From Phocoena phocoena (Eukaryota > Chordata > Mammalia > Artiodactyla > Phocoenidae), in contig NC_089232.1 in the NCBI RefSeq assembly GCF_963924675.1, positions 47,346,522 to 47,410,521 on the forward strand: a stretch of 64,000 bases of DNA, written 5' to 3'. The first letter of the stretch is position 1. Every line of letters begins with the position of its first letter. The notes beneath the pieces were generated by a model that made no database searches, was not told where the DNA came from, and saw only the letters and a program-made list of their open reading frames with translations. This document shows, piece after piece, positions 50,164-62,971 of this stretch. The translations under genes and the position numbers were made by a program.

Positions 50164-52576
50164 GATTTATACTTATCTAAACCTTATCTCCCAAACTTGT
50201 CATAGAGGAAGGATGAAAGTTGGACTCATATACAGCTGAATTCTGTATCTTCAAAATGTCTAAAGCAGTTCAATTAACATGGTAGACACTTATTCAGTAT
50301 TGGTTAAATTGGATTGAATTAATTAAGGGGATGGAAACACTGATTTAGGGGACACTTTAGTTCAATTTTTATGTACCACACACACACTTGGATTTGTTAC
50401 CTTCATTGTCTCAAGCTCAAATTTGCTGGCAGAAGATTTTGCTCACCCCCTCCTTCAAAAAATGTTTTTGTCCTATTTTAGTTCATCTTCTATGTGTAGA
50501 ACTTAGAATAAGAGAAACTACCTAGTGTGCCAAACATCCCACTACTTTTGAATTAATGCTTGACTGTCAGAAAAAGAAAATGTACTGATTTTTCTAACAA
50601 CAAATCACTGCTTTGTATCTTCTGAAAACAGAAGTTTCTTCTAAAATTGTACAGATAAGTGGTGGAGATGTATTGGAGGAGAAAACCTTCATACAGGTGA
50701 AAGCTGAAATTGTTTCAGTGACTATTATGTTGAAGTTATCAAAATAACTGTGGAGATTATTACCTAAGTTTGTATTAAAGATTGCACTATAATTAGAAAA
50801 TACATATATCGTAAAAAACAATTTCCAATGCAAGGAGAATACAAAGACTATTTGGAATTTCAGAATAAAGTGAAAGAACTTTGAGTTACGTTGTAAAAGA
50901 ATGAGGAGGTATTGGAGCTTAGCCTTGAATAATGGATATGAGTTAGATTGTAAGGTTGGGAGAGTGTAGGTTGATATAGCTATTTAAGCAATGACAAACT
51001 TTGATTGAAGGTGTTAAACAATGTGTAGGTAAAAGTCATTTAAACATACATGGGTTTGAAACCACTACATTACCACTACTTCTATGAGAAGAACATAAGT
51101 CAAGCACTGAAGGGAATTTGAAAAAGGAGAGTGATGAAACCTGGATTAGATAACGATGAAAAGATCCCATACACGGACAGTACATACCTTAGATAAAGAC
51201 ACATTAGTAGTGCTGTAGTCAAATGATACTCAGCAGTCTGTGGCTGAGTGGACACCCAGCTCAATCCATCTCCATAGAGACACAGACATGGTGTACTGAT
51301 TAACTGAACAGAGTGCTATATTGCTATGATTTAGATCCTCCAAAAGTATACTCCCAAGTTCAGGGTTTTATGCAGCATTTAATTCTAAATAGCCCATTCA
51401 GAAGTAGAAAAAAACAAATGGGTATAAATTTAACTGAGAAATTTAACCATGGTAACTGTGAAAAATCACCAACCTCTTAAATTATGCAATACTAATATTT
51501 GATATAAGGATAGGAATATAGAAGTATACCAATAACATGGAAGTGGTCTAGAAATACAGGGTTAGGGGAAATATGTAGATATAGACACATAGCTTAGAAT
51601 AAAATTGTCAAACTTACTGAGGGAGGGTTAGAGTTTCTGGAAAGGAAATTTCAGAATTGATATGAAAAAAAATCTGCTTTGGATATTTAAGAGGCTGTGT
51701 ATAGTTGCTGTAAGAAACAGATGGTTTTGCAGCCTTTATCTAGCAGTAAGGTTCAAAAATCACAAGCCAGATACAACTCCAAGGCCACTTTTGGACATCT
51801 ATAACTCTTAATTAGGCACAAAAACCAGTGATTATTAATTTGTAGATGATGGATCATCCTTTGGTAACATTAAGGAAGGACTTGTGGGACTTTATATGCT
51901 AAAGCTTTAATTACACTCTCATGTTCCTATCCCACTGAAATCCTATTAAAAACTGGGGTATACTCTCCAGTGTCAGGAATTAGTTTCTCAAGTATTAGAG
52001 TAGTTACTGGGCCACATGATGAAAAGTGACAATGGACTGTATGTTTGGATTATTCTAGATTTTCAAGTTTAAATTTTAAAAAGGTGACTCCTAAACACTC
52101 AATGATATTATTATTTTACATCCAAGAATAGAAATAGCATCCACATCTACTTCAGAGAACCAAAACACACTGCTGTGTTTATTTGTTCAACATAACATGG
52201 CTATGTTTCAAAGCAGAGATGTTGTTTGAACCTCTCATGATATGTTTGCTTTCCACCTTAGTGCAGAACTTCCCTCTTAAATATCCATTATTTAAAACAT
52301 GCTTGTCTGCCCCGAAAAATGTAGTAATATCTTGAGGCATTTATTTTTTAAGAATGGAATGACCAGAGTTGTTGCCCTACCTAATCTTCTATCATTATTT
52401 ACAACTGAGGAAATAAATTATACTATTCCACTAGTCTGTGTGTGAATACTAGCATTTTATTCCAGAATCCTGGGTCTAAAATTTTACCTCTAAATGGGAT
52501 GTATAATACCCTCCTAACCAAATAATCCTGAGAATTTACCTAGATTTTTTCACTTAATGTGTGGCATGTGGTAGGT
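50164..52576. other. Unassigned intergenic DNA, 2.4 kb
   Basis: No gene or RNA gene. A few stretches (about 50930-51180) vaguely resemble ancient LINE text but are too diverged to call. Confidence 0.45.
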
Positions 52577-52599
52577 AAAAAAAAAAAAAAAAAAAAAAA
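52577..52599. repeat. Poly-A tract
   Basis: 23 consecutive A. No SINE or L1 3' end lies directly upstream. Confidence 0.95.
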
Positions 52600-53289
52600 T
52601 GCAAGTTAGTTTCTCCTTCCTCCTTGTATTGTAATATGTGTCCAAGTATGTAACTTTGTCACATTGCAGGAGGGCTGCTTTTCAAATTTGAGGAGGCATA
52701 TGGTACTTTGAGAAAATCTTCTCTGGTAACTTTGATGTTCTTTAAGCATAAAGCTTCTCATTTTAAAATCATTTTCTATCCAATATGTTTAGTATGGGGT
52801 GGTAGTTTTATATTGGCAAGTCCTTGGTAGGAAAACAGGAGGATTGAGGGTCAGAGTATGAATTTGGGTTGGGCAGGGGGTAGTAGAGTTCCCCAGTTGG
52901 GGAAGGAATCTATTTTTGAGAAGATCTAGATTTGAGAAAAGGGGCTGGGGGCATTTGATTCGTCTGAAAGTTTGCTTGACTTAGAAGGAATGCAATGCCT
53001 CCTACATTTTGCCATCTAGTGTGTCTGATTACTACTGAAAAATAATGTGGGTCATGGTTTCAGTTATATTTCTTTTTATTTAAATTAATGTACTACTTAA
53101 TCGTGTTTGAATGAACCTGATTTTATGGATCTATCTTCATATTTTGGATACATTGTTTTGCTGTTATTAGAAATAGGTTTGTTCTAATAACAATATATAT
53201 AGGCATATATTCTTTGCCATTTCTCTTAGATGGTGGTGGTTATGATCATGAGAAGAATAATTATGAGGTTTATCATTAAATCATCACTG
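52600..53289. other. Unassigned DNA
   Basis: Contains a G-rich stretch near 52865-52890. Nothing recognised. Confidence 0.45.
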
Positions 53290-53650
53290 ATCACCTATTA
53301 TGTACTAGACTACAAGTATTGTGCTAGGTGCTAATAGCATATATGATAATACCTCTACCCAGCCAAATGAATAAGACGTAAAAGGAAAAAGGTAAATAAA
53401 ATATATTGAAATGCATGCTATGCTAAAGGTTTGTTTTTGATTACTGCATTTAATGATTTATAAATGCATCTTGTGGTGCATCAGGGAGGATTTCCCCAAG
53501 AAGAGATACATCTGAGGCAGGTTCTGAAGGAGGAGTAGAAGATATTCCATAGAATGGGTAAGGACCAGAGGGTCATAGGCAAAGGGGGTGGCTTGGGCAA
53601 AGAACCAAGAGAAAGAAAGATCATCACTTTTGTTAAACTGCAAGTGATTC
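53290..53650 (-). mobile_element. Possible ancient L2-like LINE fragment
   Basis: tattatgtactagactacaa, then gaataagacgtaaaaggaaa, then gaggcaggttctgaaggagg and ggcttgggcaaagaacc follow a common ancient mammalian repeat order. I think it is LINE-2 in antisense, but the family name is uncertain. Confidence 0.45.
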
Positions 53651-53699
53651 AATTTATCTAGAATTCACAGTTTCAACAGAGGAATGGAAAGAGAAGGTA

Positions 53700-53830
53700 T
53701 TGAAGGAGAAAAATCTTTCTCCCTCTCTCCCTTACTCCCTCCCTTCCTTCCTTTTCATTTTTCCTGTCCTCCCTTCTTCCCTCCTCTTCTCCTTTCCTTC
53801 ATTTCTTCCCTCTTCTTTCTTCCTTTTAAT
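53700..53830. repeat. Pyrimidine-rich low-complexity tract
   Basis: Nearly all C and T, with cccttccttcc units. A 63-codon frame across it is an artefact of composition. Confidence 0.93.
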
Positions 53831-54779
53831 ATTATTCTGCAGATTAACAAAGCTCCCTACCAAATGCTAGCTTGAAGTCAAAGAATCAGCTCTGATCTGT
53901 ATCTTTATGGGGTCGTAAGATTCCCCTAAGATCCTTATTAATGCAATTGCTTCTCATTTTCTTTTTTCTCCATTCTCTCTTGCTGTTTCACCTAAATGTG
54001 ATTTACAGACAGAAAAGTAATTGAAAACTACCCAGTCTTTGTCAATTTAAAAAGAGTTTATTCTGTATTTTATGAGATATTTGCAGCTGACCAAGTTTCT
54101 TCTATTAGCAAGTTCCCAAACCACTTTCCTGTAGATGGGATTTAGCTCTGTTCTATAACAAGGCACGCTGAATTTCTCATTTGCCCTTAAGCTCTTTGGC
54201 CCAGTGACACTCCACTTTAAGTTTAATCAGACAGAAAAATCAGAAAAGCTCTGGTCTCAAGTGACCACTTTGACCTTTCTTTCCTGAAAGCATGAAGAGA
54301 TGAAATTTCCCTATTTTGTGCAGTCAGTATGTGATTCTCCACACACCTGTGTACTGTGTTTGTTTCACATCCAGGGTGACCAAGGTTAATGCCACCTCTG
54401 TCAGTGGGAAAACCAGAATTATGCTTTGCAGGCACCATAAGCAATCATTTCTAGTAGCTATCTCCATGAGGATATACTGTTCATTAGGGATTTTTTGAAG
54501 AGAGACAAAAAAGCTATGAGAAAGACTCAGAGCTGCTAAGTAGGGCTTGACTAAATGGGGAATTGGATTTGGCTCATTTATTAAAGTCATAATTCTTGAG
54601 CAGCAAGTGTTCTTAAGACAAGAAGGCGGACTTCTCCTCTGATTGGACCCTGAAAACCATTTGTGTCCTGCACCTCACACCATCCCACATATGTGTAATT
54701 GGGCTTTTCGGTTAATGATATAACACCCATAGAGATATGTTGACTTTTTCTAAGGATTATATGAAATCCAGTGTACTCT
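53831..54779. other. Unassigned DNA
   Basis: Overlapping frames of 60-88 codons at 54223-54590 on both strands lack recognised motifs. Confidence 0.45.
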
Positions 54780-54910
54780 TATGCAGTTATACCAATTCAC
54801 ATACCCACCAACAGTGCACAAGGGTTCCCTTTCTCTACATCCTCGCCAATACTTATCTTTTTGAAGACAGCTATTCTAACAGTTGTAAGATGATGTTTCA
54901 TATATCCTTT
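54780..54910 (-). mobile_element. Short L1 ORF2 fragment, antisense
   Basis: cacatacccaccaacagtgc, then gggttccctttctctacatc and a gacagctattctaacagttg stretch are the antisense of the L1 ORF2 C-terminal region. Confidence 0.75.
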
Positions 54911-55079
54911 TGCTGTATTAAAGTTTAGCTATGAGTTTAAAGACTTTGCTAAGTTCTATGAGTCCTTCTAGAGAATTGTTGAAACTGAGGGTGGCTTGGG
55001 GAGACCCCAGAAACTGCAACTGCACTTTATTCAAGATTAGAAGCTTTTCCTATGTTCTCCTTAGGACCCTGCTATTATT

Positions 55080-55245
55080 CTTATGATAACACTTATCACA
55101 CTGTATTCTAATTGCTTGCCTATTTGTCAGTCTCCTTCAATAGACTGTGAAATCCATAGACTAGCATTGTTTTTTTTATCCTGTTTCCATTTCCTGTGCC
55201 TAACACAAAGTCGGTTCATCGTAAGCCCTCAATACCTACTAGTCC
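55080..55245 (+). mobile_element. L2 3' end, sense
   Basis: acttatcacactgtattcta, then gcctatttgtcagtctcctt, a gactgtgaaatccatagac stretch and tgtgcctaacacaaagtcgg, ending agccctcaatacctac. Good L2 order. Confidence 0.75.
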
Positions 55246-56608
55246 AATTACAGAACTAAAGCAAGAAAAGAAGGAAGACATCTCAACAGACCATAAGAGT
55301 TAATTTTTTAGAAATTGGGTCAACCAAAAGGTAAATGTGATCAAATGCTTTGAACTACTAACAAATAATAGCACAAAAGTGATTATTGAGAAAACAGATA
55401 TACTTCTATTCCTCTAGCTTGACATCAGTGGAGAAAACTCTGGTGTCTTATGTCAGAGTTCCTCTATCTTGCTGCCACAAGATCTCTGTTGAATAGGATC
55501 TTGGACTAGGGTAAAGGTAAAATCATGTCCTTATATCAGTACCTAGAGATTAGTCTTTACCATATCAAGGTAAAAAATGAAACAGATATTCCCAATGCAA
55601 TAAAGGTTAAAGCTAAAGTTCAAGGTTACCCACTGAAAATGTAATTAAGAAAGAGTTAATAAGTTATCATCATTAAGAAACATAAGGAATGCTTTATAAA
55701 TGTGAGATTGAAGAGCCTGAGAAAGTTATGAAATGAAATCAGTATACACTAGGATGACTCTCAAGGAGGTATGATTAGATTGTGAATGAGATTAAGAAAA
55801 CTTAAGTCTAATAATATAACTGTAATCAGTTAAAAGAGTATTTTTAAAGAGAACAAGAATGAACTGAAAGAAATTTTTAGCACCGTCCATATGAAACGGG
55901 TATCTACTTCAATCAGCTTATGTGAATGACTAGCCCATTTAGGAGGTTTATACCTATCATAAAGATGGCTGATTTGCACTATTATATAGTGATTAATATC
56001 ATTCTTCTGGTTTAGATTCTAGAGCATATCAGGCAAAATTCAAATTGCCTTAAATCTCACCATAGAATTTCTATATTATAGACAATGATAATCAGCCCAC
56101 ACAAGCAAACATTAATTCTCATGATGAATCAATATTTGGAATTCATTCCTACATTTTTCATTTATATAAATGGTTAGAGTAAATCTGGAAATCTCTGGAC
56201 ACACTGAGAAAAATTAAATTTATGTGCCTGAAAAGCTAGAGACAAGGTCCAAGCACGTGTTTAACACAAAGTAATATCAACCTCGTGGCTCTCTTTAGAT
56301 AGGCAGGACGATTTTCCTCAGGTTATACAGCATGGCTGTTCAACTGCAAAAACAATGGTCAGGAAAGGTGGGAGAAAGAGAAATCAGGAAAGGGTTAGAG
56401 AATTTAAAAGAGAAAATGATTCAGTGAACCCATAATGTTTAATACAGTTACAATGTTGGGTCCTCGTTTAAATTTGTCAGCATTGCCTCTGTCTTGTCAC
56501 AAGCAAAGCTAGTAGAACTTAAATAATTTATTTTGCAGGATATAATTTAAGAAGGCAGCCAGCCTGGTTATTTGGGCAAAACTGATCTCCTCCTGTCTTC
56601 TGATCTTG
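55246..56608. other. Unassigned DNA
   Basis: No gene, RNA gene or recognised repeat over 1.36 kb. Confidence 0.45.
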
Positions 56609-56805
56609 AGCAGTGTGTACGTGTATGGAAAAGTGTGTGTATGTGCATGTACATGTGTGTGTGAGTGTGACTACATTTTTATGATCAAATCTTTTGTACA
56701 ATGGGATATACAACAGGAAACTTAGGAGGTGGTCCCTGTATGGAGTCCAAAAAAATTACACATTCCCTTAAAAGAGAGTTAAACTTCTAAAAAAAAATAT
56801 TCATG

Positions 56806-56849
<44 letters not shown>

Positions 56850-56860
56850 TACATACACAT
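56609..56860. repeat. (TG)n-rich and (CA)n microsatellites
   Basis: An imperfect TGTGTG/GTATGTGC tract lies at about 56615-56668. A pure CA tract lies at about 56810-56843, followed by acatacatac units. Confidence 0.93.
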
Positions 56861-57020
56861 GTAGGTTTTCTTTTACTGCCATTAAAATAAAAATATCCTC
56901 ACTGATTACAGATAAGGGGCATCGATGTGAAGGAATACAGAATTATCTAAGGACTCATTTCTACTACAAAACTTGCCCAGAGAAGCTCTCCTAACACCCA
57001 CAAATACATTTTCTAAATAG

Positions 57021-57877
57021 TGCACAATAATCTTTTTTTTTAAAGTTTTTAAAATATACCTGTGAAATTTTAACATTTTTCCCCAAAAGAGATTTTTCTT
57101 TTTTTTTTTTTAACATCTTTATTGGAGTATAATTGCTTTTCAGTGGTGTGTTAGTTTCTGCTGTATAACAAAGTGAATCAGCTATACATATACATATATC
57201 CCCATATCTCCTCCCTCTTGTGTCTCCCTCCCACCCTCCCTATCCCACCTCTCTAGTTGGACACAAAACACCGAGCTGATCTCCCTGTGCTATGTGGCTG
57301 CTTCCCACTAGCTATCTGTTTTACATTTGGTAGTGTATATATGTCCATGCCAGTCTCTCAGTTTGTCCCAGCTTATCCTTCCCCCTCCCCATGTCCTCAG
57401 GTCCATTCTCTACGTCTACGTCTTTATTCCTGTCATGCCCCTAGGTTCTTCAGAACCATTTTTTTTAATATTCCATATATATGTTTTAGCATACAGTATT
57501 TGTTTTTCTCTTTCTGACTTAATTCACTCTGTATCACAGACTCTAGGTCCATCAACTTCACTACAAATAACTCAATTTCGTTTCTTTTTATGGCTGAGTA
57601 ATATTCCATCGTATATATGTGCCACATCTTCTTTATCCATTCATCTGTTGATGGACACTTAGGTTGCTTCCATGTCCTGGCTATTGTAAATAGAGCTGCA
57701 ATGAGCATTGTGGTACATGACTCTTTTTGAATTATGGTTTTCTCAGGGTATATACCCAGTAGTGGAATAGCTGGATCATATGGTAGTTCTATTTTTAGTT
57801 TTTTAAGGAACCTCCATACTGTTCTCCATAGTGGCTGTATCAATTTACATCCCCACCAACAGAATGCACAGTAATCT
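57021..57877 (-). mobile_element. 5'-truncated L1 with TSD and a second A-tail
   Basis: The L1 3' UTR starts at the inner poly-T (about 57097-57111, taacatctttattggagtat) and the element runs to the ORF2 C-terminus, stopping at about 57862 (ccccaccaacag). The TSD tgcacaataatct (57021-57033) matches tgcacagtaatct (57865-57877) at 12 of 13 positions. Between the left TSD and the inner poly-T lie about 55 bp of non-L1 sequence, preceded by an outer poly-T (57033-57040). The 136-codon minus frame (57433-57843) is an ORF2 remnant without RT residues. Confidence 0.87.
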
Positions 57878-58333
57878 TAAATTGATTATTTTGTCCCTCT
57901 GGGTAATCTAGTAGCTCTCCTTTGCTCAACCATCTAACATGCAAGGTCAGATGAAACACTGTCTCTAGAGATAGAAGTAGGGATAATTGGAGGAGAAAGA
58001 GTGGAAGGCATTGGCTCTTCATGTAGCCCAGCCTTATGGGACTGGGGTCACATTTCAAGTGAATACCAGTTTGGTTTAGTGGTCTTTGGAGAGTGATAAG
58101 AAGAGTGTTTCAAAGAGACATATATTCCTGAACACAGTTTTCTACTTCGGTTATTCTTTTATCAGGTCTGTAAAAGGATTCTGGGTTTATGACTCTATGT
58201 GTGTACAAATCTCATCTGATGGACTCTGAAGAGCTTGAATGTCAGTAGTAATTTATTCTCAAACCACCATCATAATGGTCAGACTCTTATGTGAATAAAA
58301 AATATTCACAAAGAAACAATGACTCATGAGAGG
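57878..58333. other. Unassigned DNA
   Basis: Nothing recognised. Confidence 0.45.
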
Positions 58334-58342
58334 CTAGTGGAC

Positions 58343-58373
<31 letters not shown>

Positions 58374-58580
58374 TGGTACACGGGCCTCTCACTGCTGTGG
58401 CCTCTCCCGCTGCGGAGCACAGGCTCCAGACGCGCAGGCTCAGCGGCCATGGCCCACAGGCCCAGCTGCTCCATGGCATGTGGGATCTTCCCAGACCAGG
58501 ACACGAACCCGTGTCCCCTGCATCGGCAGGCAGACTCTCAACCTCCGCGCCACCAGGGAGGCCCTAGTGGACTTAATTTT
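58334..58580 (-). mobile_element. Cetacean SINE with a perfect 17-bp TSD
   Basis: ctagtggacttaatttt is identical at 58334-58350 and 58564-58580. The body (58351-58563) starts with a T-tract then gtggtacacgggcctctc, and ends ccaccagggaggcc. It keeps several CpG sites. The uneroded TSD suggests a recent insertion. Confidence 0.97.
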
Positions 58581-60644
58581 ATGGCACGTTTCTAGTTTGC
58601 TGAATAAGAAAGAGTAGAGTAATAAGTTAAATAAAGGAATTCTGATTCTTAGACATTGAAGTCATACTATTTTAACTTAAAAATACCTGCCTTTGGGTGA
58701 AATTTATGTCTTTAGGCTTTAAATTTTTCATCTCTAAAATGACATCATAAGATTAATTTACCCCTAAAGTCAGTTTCATACTAAAAATTATTTTATTATA
58801 TGATTGCTGAATGACCATCCTGTTAGAACTCATGAGATTTTGATCTTAATTACTAGGAATACTGATTGGACAGATAAATAAACATAATGTATGCATCAAA
58901 CAACTTTTTATGTTTCCAATATAGGACATATGGTAAAGTTTTAAATGTTCTAAACAACTGAGGTTTTTGGAATCATATATAAAATAATCCCACTTTTTAA
59001 AATGCTAGTTACAAGAACTTATTAAATGATATATGGACCCATCAGTTTATAAGTGTATATTATTTGTAGCGTACTCTATTTGTTCAGCTCCATTGTTACC
59101 TTTAAACTATGTACACACCTAGTACCATTGTGCAAGTACTGGACCCCACTTCAAAAATGACCTCCGGAAGCTACTATCTCTTCATGAATTCAGTTCCAAA
59201 TTATATGTCTGGTCTGTTCTACACACCAAATTCTATTTTGTGTCTTATTCCTCATCATAGATTGCTTTTCTTACAATGAAATTGACTTCCCTACAAATAC
59301 AAATACAGATGTTGTATGTGGCCACTGTGCTTCTGTCTGCTTTACACTACAATGCTGGACAGTATAATAAGTAGCATGCCCATGGGCCATTGTTTGCACA
59401 ATGACAACATAGCAATGATTATGATGGGAGCAGATGTTGTGGCATATTCATTTATTATGGTTATAACTCCTTGTCTGAGTTATGAAACTATATCAAGTGA
59501 AAAAAATTAAAGACTTTATATATAAATAGAAGAAATTGTGTATCATTAGATTATTTTTGACAAACCACATAATATATATGTAACTTCTAAAATGCAGTGC
59601 AATATAATAAAACAGACATTCCAAGGGCTTGACATGAACTAATTTGATTTCATAGGCCTAATTTAATATACTTAATTCCTTCTGTGTCTTTTATTTAGTT
59701 TCTTTTCTATTTTCATTGGTGTAGTGACCCAGGGTTTGGGAGTGAGGTGTTTGATTCCAGAAGACTGCCCTTTCCCTATTCCTTTTCTATACAATTCCCA
59801 CCCTCTGTGAGAAGTTTCTGATTCCAGGAGACTGACTGGGCATTAATAGATTCTGCACACAACTATGATGCTTTCTTTAGAATTCTTTTCTAAAGCAGGG
59901 AGAGCAGTTGCCCTTCTCACCCCTGTTGTTTCTTCGTTCCTCACAGAAGAAGTTAAGAGCCAGAGTTTTCTTATGACTTCAGACTTGAGACTGGCTGCTC
60001 ATAAGAGTTGTGTTTTGAGTTTGAGGTTAGGGGTGCTTGGAGACACTGTTTACTCGTTTATTGTCACCTGTTTAACCAGAGGGACTTGCAACTAGATTTT
60101 GGGCACTAGCTCAGATAATAGTAAATAATACCTTGATATTTGTAGTTGTCAGGTTTTTTTTCTTTTTGGATAATGTCCTATTCAATTTGAGATGACATAA
60201 ATGCAGAGGTAAAGTAAATAAAGAAATTACAGAAATTTTAAAATATGCATCATACACGTGAAGGAGAAAAAGAGAATCTCAGGAGCTGTATGAAGAGTGG
60301 AGAGATCACCACTGCAAATTATTAAAAGTTATAAAAATACTAAGATATTGCAGATGACTTTTTGTCCAGTAAGAGAAGCAATAAATATATGTGGATTGTC
60401 TACAAAGTATGTGGAAACAGAGTGATACGGTTCATTTTTCGATGAAATGTTTCTCGTAATTGATTTTATATTCACATATTGTGAACCAGTTGGAACAGAT
60501 TACCTGGCTTCCAAGCAAAATTGAAGCCATTTTCTTTTCATTTTTATTCTTTTCTGCTTTCACTTCATAAGCATACCTTGTCTCCTCCTTCCCCACCTCA
60601 CTGCCTTCCGATAGATCTTTGTTACACAAGGTGTGTCTTATAAA
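58581..60644. other. Unassigned intergenic DNA, 2 kb
   Basis: Frames at 59316-59510 (64 codons) and 59865-60095 (76 codons) have no recognised motif. No repeat recognised. Confidence 0.45.
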
Positions 60645-60765
60645 CCAGTGGTACTAGCAACACCTGGGAAGTTTTAAAAAAATGTTGAATCCAGTCCCCA
60701 CTGCAGAGCTACTGAATCAGAGCCTACATTTTAAAATCATCCCAGATAAGAAGTATTGGAATAGA
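60645..60765 (+). mobile_element. MER5A-like hAT-Charlie remnant
   Basis: ccagtggtactagcaacacc, then tgggaagttttaaaaaaatg, then ccccactgcagagctactga and agagcctacattttaaaat match the order of a MER5A-type element, truncated at its 3' side. Confidence 0.68.
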
Positions 60766-61717
60766 TAACAGTACAATGATGCTACTTACCATTTTGCTAT
60801 TGCCATTTGCATGGAAATAGGAACAGTGGATCTTGCTGCAAATGAAAGCCAATTAAGAAAAGGTAGAGAGACAAAAGTAGGGAACTTTGTTTTGTTTTGT
60901 TTTCTCCCTTACTAATTTTCCCATGCTTTTAGTTCTCTCTGATGAATCTTGGGCTAAAGATGATGATGATGATGATGATGATTTTCAAGCAGTAATTGGC
61001 TCTTCTCCTTGGGGGATATTTTCTTTGGAAGCAAGAGGTCACTAATAGACTGACTAGATTCTAAGAGTCTGATTGAACCACATTTATCAGTGGTCTATGA
61101 AGTAAATAAGATGGTTTTGCCCTTAAGATACTGCCTGATGGATTATGTAGGAAATGGAATAAAAATTCACGTAAATTGAACTACAATGAAAGAGTAATTG
61201 CATGCAAAAACACCTTAAATATCACAGTAGGAATGTGGCTTTCATTTGTCAATGGAGAGGTCGTGAATAATTCTATGTAGAGAGGTTTCCTAATATATCT
61301 CAGTGGTTGGAAGTAAAATGATTTTGAATTGGGCATCTCTAGAAACAGGCAAATTAGTTCAGAAGTTATTATGCCAAGCTAGAGGTGATAAAATCAAGTT
61401 AGGAAAGTAAAGGAGGAATTAAAAGTAGACTATAGAATTCTTAAATGCCATTTGTTATAGGCAGTGGAAAAAGGGACTCTGACTTTATTTTGGAGCATTT
61501 GAACAATGATAGAGCAATGATGGTGTTTTTAAGAAAATTGGAGGAGGCCAGTGAAGTTTTATGAGGCAAAGAATTTGTTCAGTCCTTGTTAGGTTATGTA
61601 CGTGTCAATGGTTAAGGAGGTATAAATGTCTCATAGGAATGGAGTTAAGATACAGTAATAAATATTAGGGAATTATCTATATTGAATTATTACTTGAAGG
61701 AGATTAGACAAATAATT
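60766..61717. other. Mostly unassigned DNA with a (GAT)8 run
   Basis: Eight GAT units lie at 60959-60982. The rest may hold diverged LINE text but nothing I can support. Confidence 0.5.
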
Positions 61718-61835
61718 TAGAGAGAGAAAAGAAGAGGAGGGAAGGGGAAAGAAGGGGAATGGGTAGAAGGGAAGGGAAAGAAAAGGAGGGAAGAGAAGGA
61801 AAAAGAAAGGGAGTGGAAAAAAAGGGAAGAGGAGG
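61718..61835. repeat. Purine-rich (GGAA/GAAA) tract
   Basis: About 118 bp of almost only A and G, with ggaagggaaag units. It causes the pyrimidine-coded 172-codon antisense frame at 61673-62191. Confidence 0.94.
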
Positions 61836-62264
61836 ATATGAGAAGACCTGAGTGGAAGTGATGATATAAATGACATGAAAAGAATCTGGAAGACATAAAA
61901 ATTCAGGTATGAAAAAGAGAAAGTCAAGAAATAAAGAGTAGGGTCTCTTAGATCCTTCTGACAATTTGAATAGTATGAAAGTAAAGTGTCACAGTAAACA
62001 TGAGAAGAGAAAAATTGTGTAAAAATGAAGCAATAAAAATATGAAGGTGTCAAATTTTGCCAACAGATTAGGGAAGATAAGGACAGAGAAAGACACCAGG
62101 ATTGGGGGAATTTAGCCATTTTGAACAGTGCTGATTTGAGGGAGAATGATAGGGGACGAAGACAGACGATTGGGCATGATGAGAGAATCAATTGTGATTA
62201 TTTAGATGAGGCAAGGAAGAATGAACTTAGGCTGGAAAAATAGGACAAGAAAAGGAAGGAGAAC
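61836..62264. other. Unassigned DNA
   Basis: A-rich, no recognised feature. Confidence 0.45.
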
Positions 62265-62420
62265 ATTTAATATATGACATGTGAAGAGCAGTGTGGTAGA
62301 CAAGTACTGTGGAAGGACAAGGACCTATAAGACAAAACCCGTCTTCAAAAATTTCACACTCTAATAGGATGGTAACAGGTCTCTACGTTGCAAAACAAGT
62401 GTATAATAAATATCAAGAAG
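62265..62420 (-). mobile_element. Possible ancient L2-like fragment
   Basis: agagcagtgtggtagacaag, then ttcaaaaatttcacactcta resemble the same ancient repeat as at 53.3 kb. Low certainty. Confidence 0.35.
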
Positions 62421-62971
62421 TTTCAGCTACTTGCATGCCTTCTTCCTCTTCTTGTACTCACTATATAACTTAGACTCCATATTTATTGTTTGCATTATTG
62501 CAGTAGATTTATACCTATCTTCATTCTCATGGTTTTAGTCCATTCTTTACCAGTGATTCACAATTATGGAGCATTTTGTATAACCTCGTGGAACTTTTTG
62601 TTATCAAATTTGCAAGTGGGACCAAGGGTGCTAGATGTCTGCAGTCTTGTACAGCTAATTGTCCTGTGTGCCTCATTTTTTTTCAAATGTCCAGACAGGC
62701 TAAACCCATTACAGATATATACTGGTATGGTTATAGAACATAATAATCTGGAAAAGCTATTATTAGAAGTTATATGAAAAGCTCAGTAGTTTAGAGAATG
62801 TTATTTTGGATAGGGAAATTCGTAGAATGAGAGACATTGTGTTAAAATTAATTAAACTATGTATCCATCCTATCTCTTTGCTGTATCATAGCATCTCTAA
62901 CCTTTAATTGAAAAAAAATTTAGTGCAGAAGTGGAATTAGTATAAACTCAATAAAGCCAGTTGCAAATATA
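62421..62971. other. Unassigned DNA
   Basis: A 95-codon plus frame (62490-62777) has no recognised motif; it is hydrophobic at the start, but there is no promoter or splice evidence. Confidence 0.4.

Noticed and set aside
56803..56994. Frame starting with a His-Thr repeat
   Set aside because: Produced by the CA microsatellite.
61673..62191. 172-codon minus-strand frame rich in Ser, Phe, Leu and Pro
   Set aside because: Caused by a purine-rich tract that lacks stop codons in antisense.
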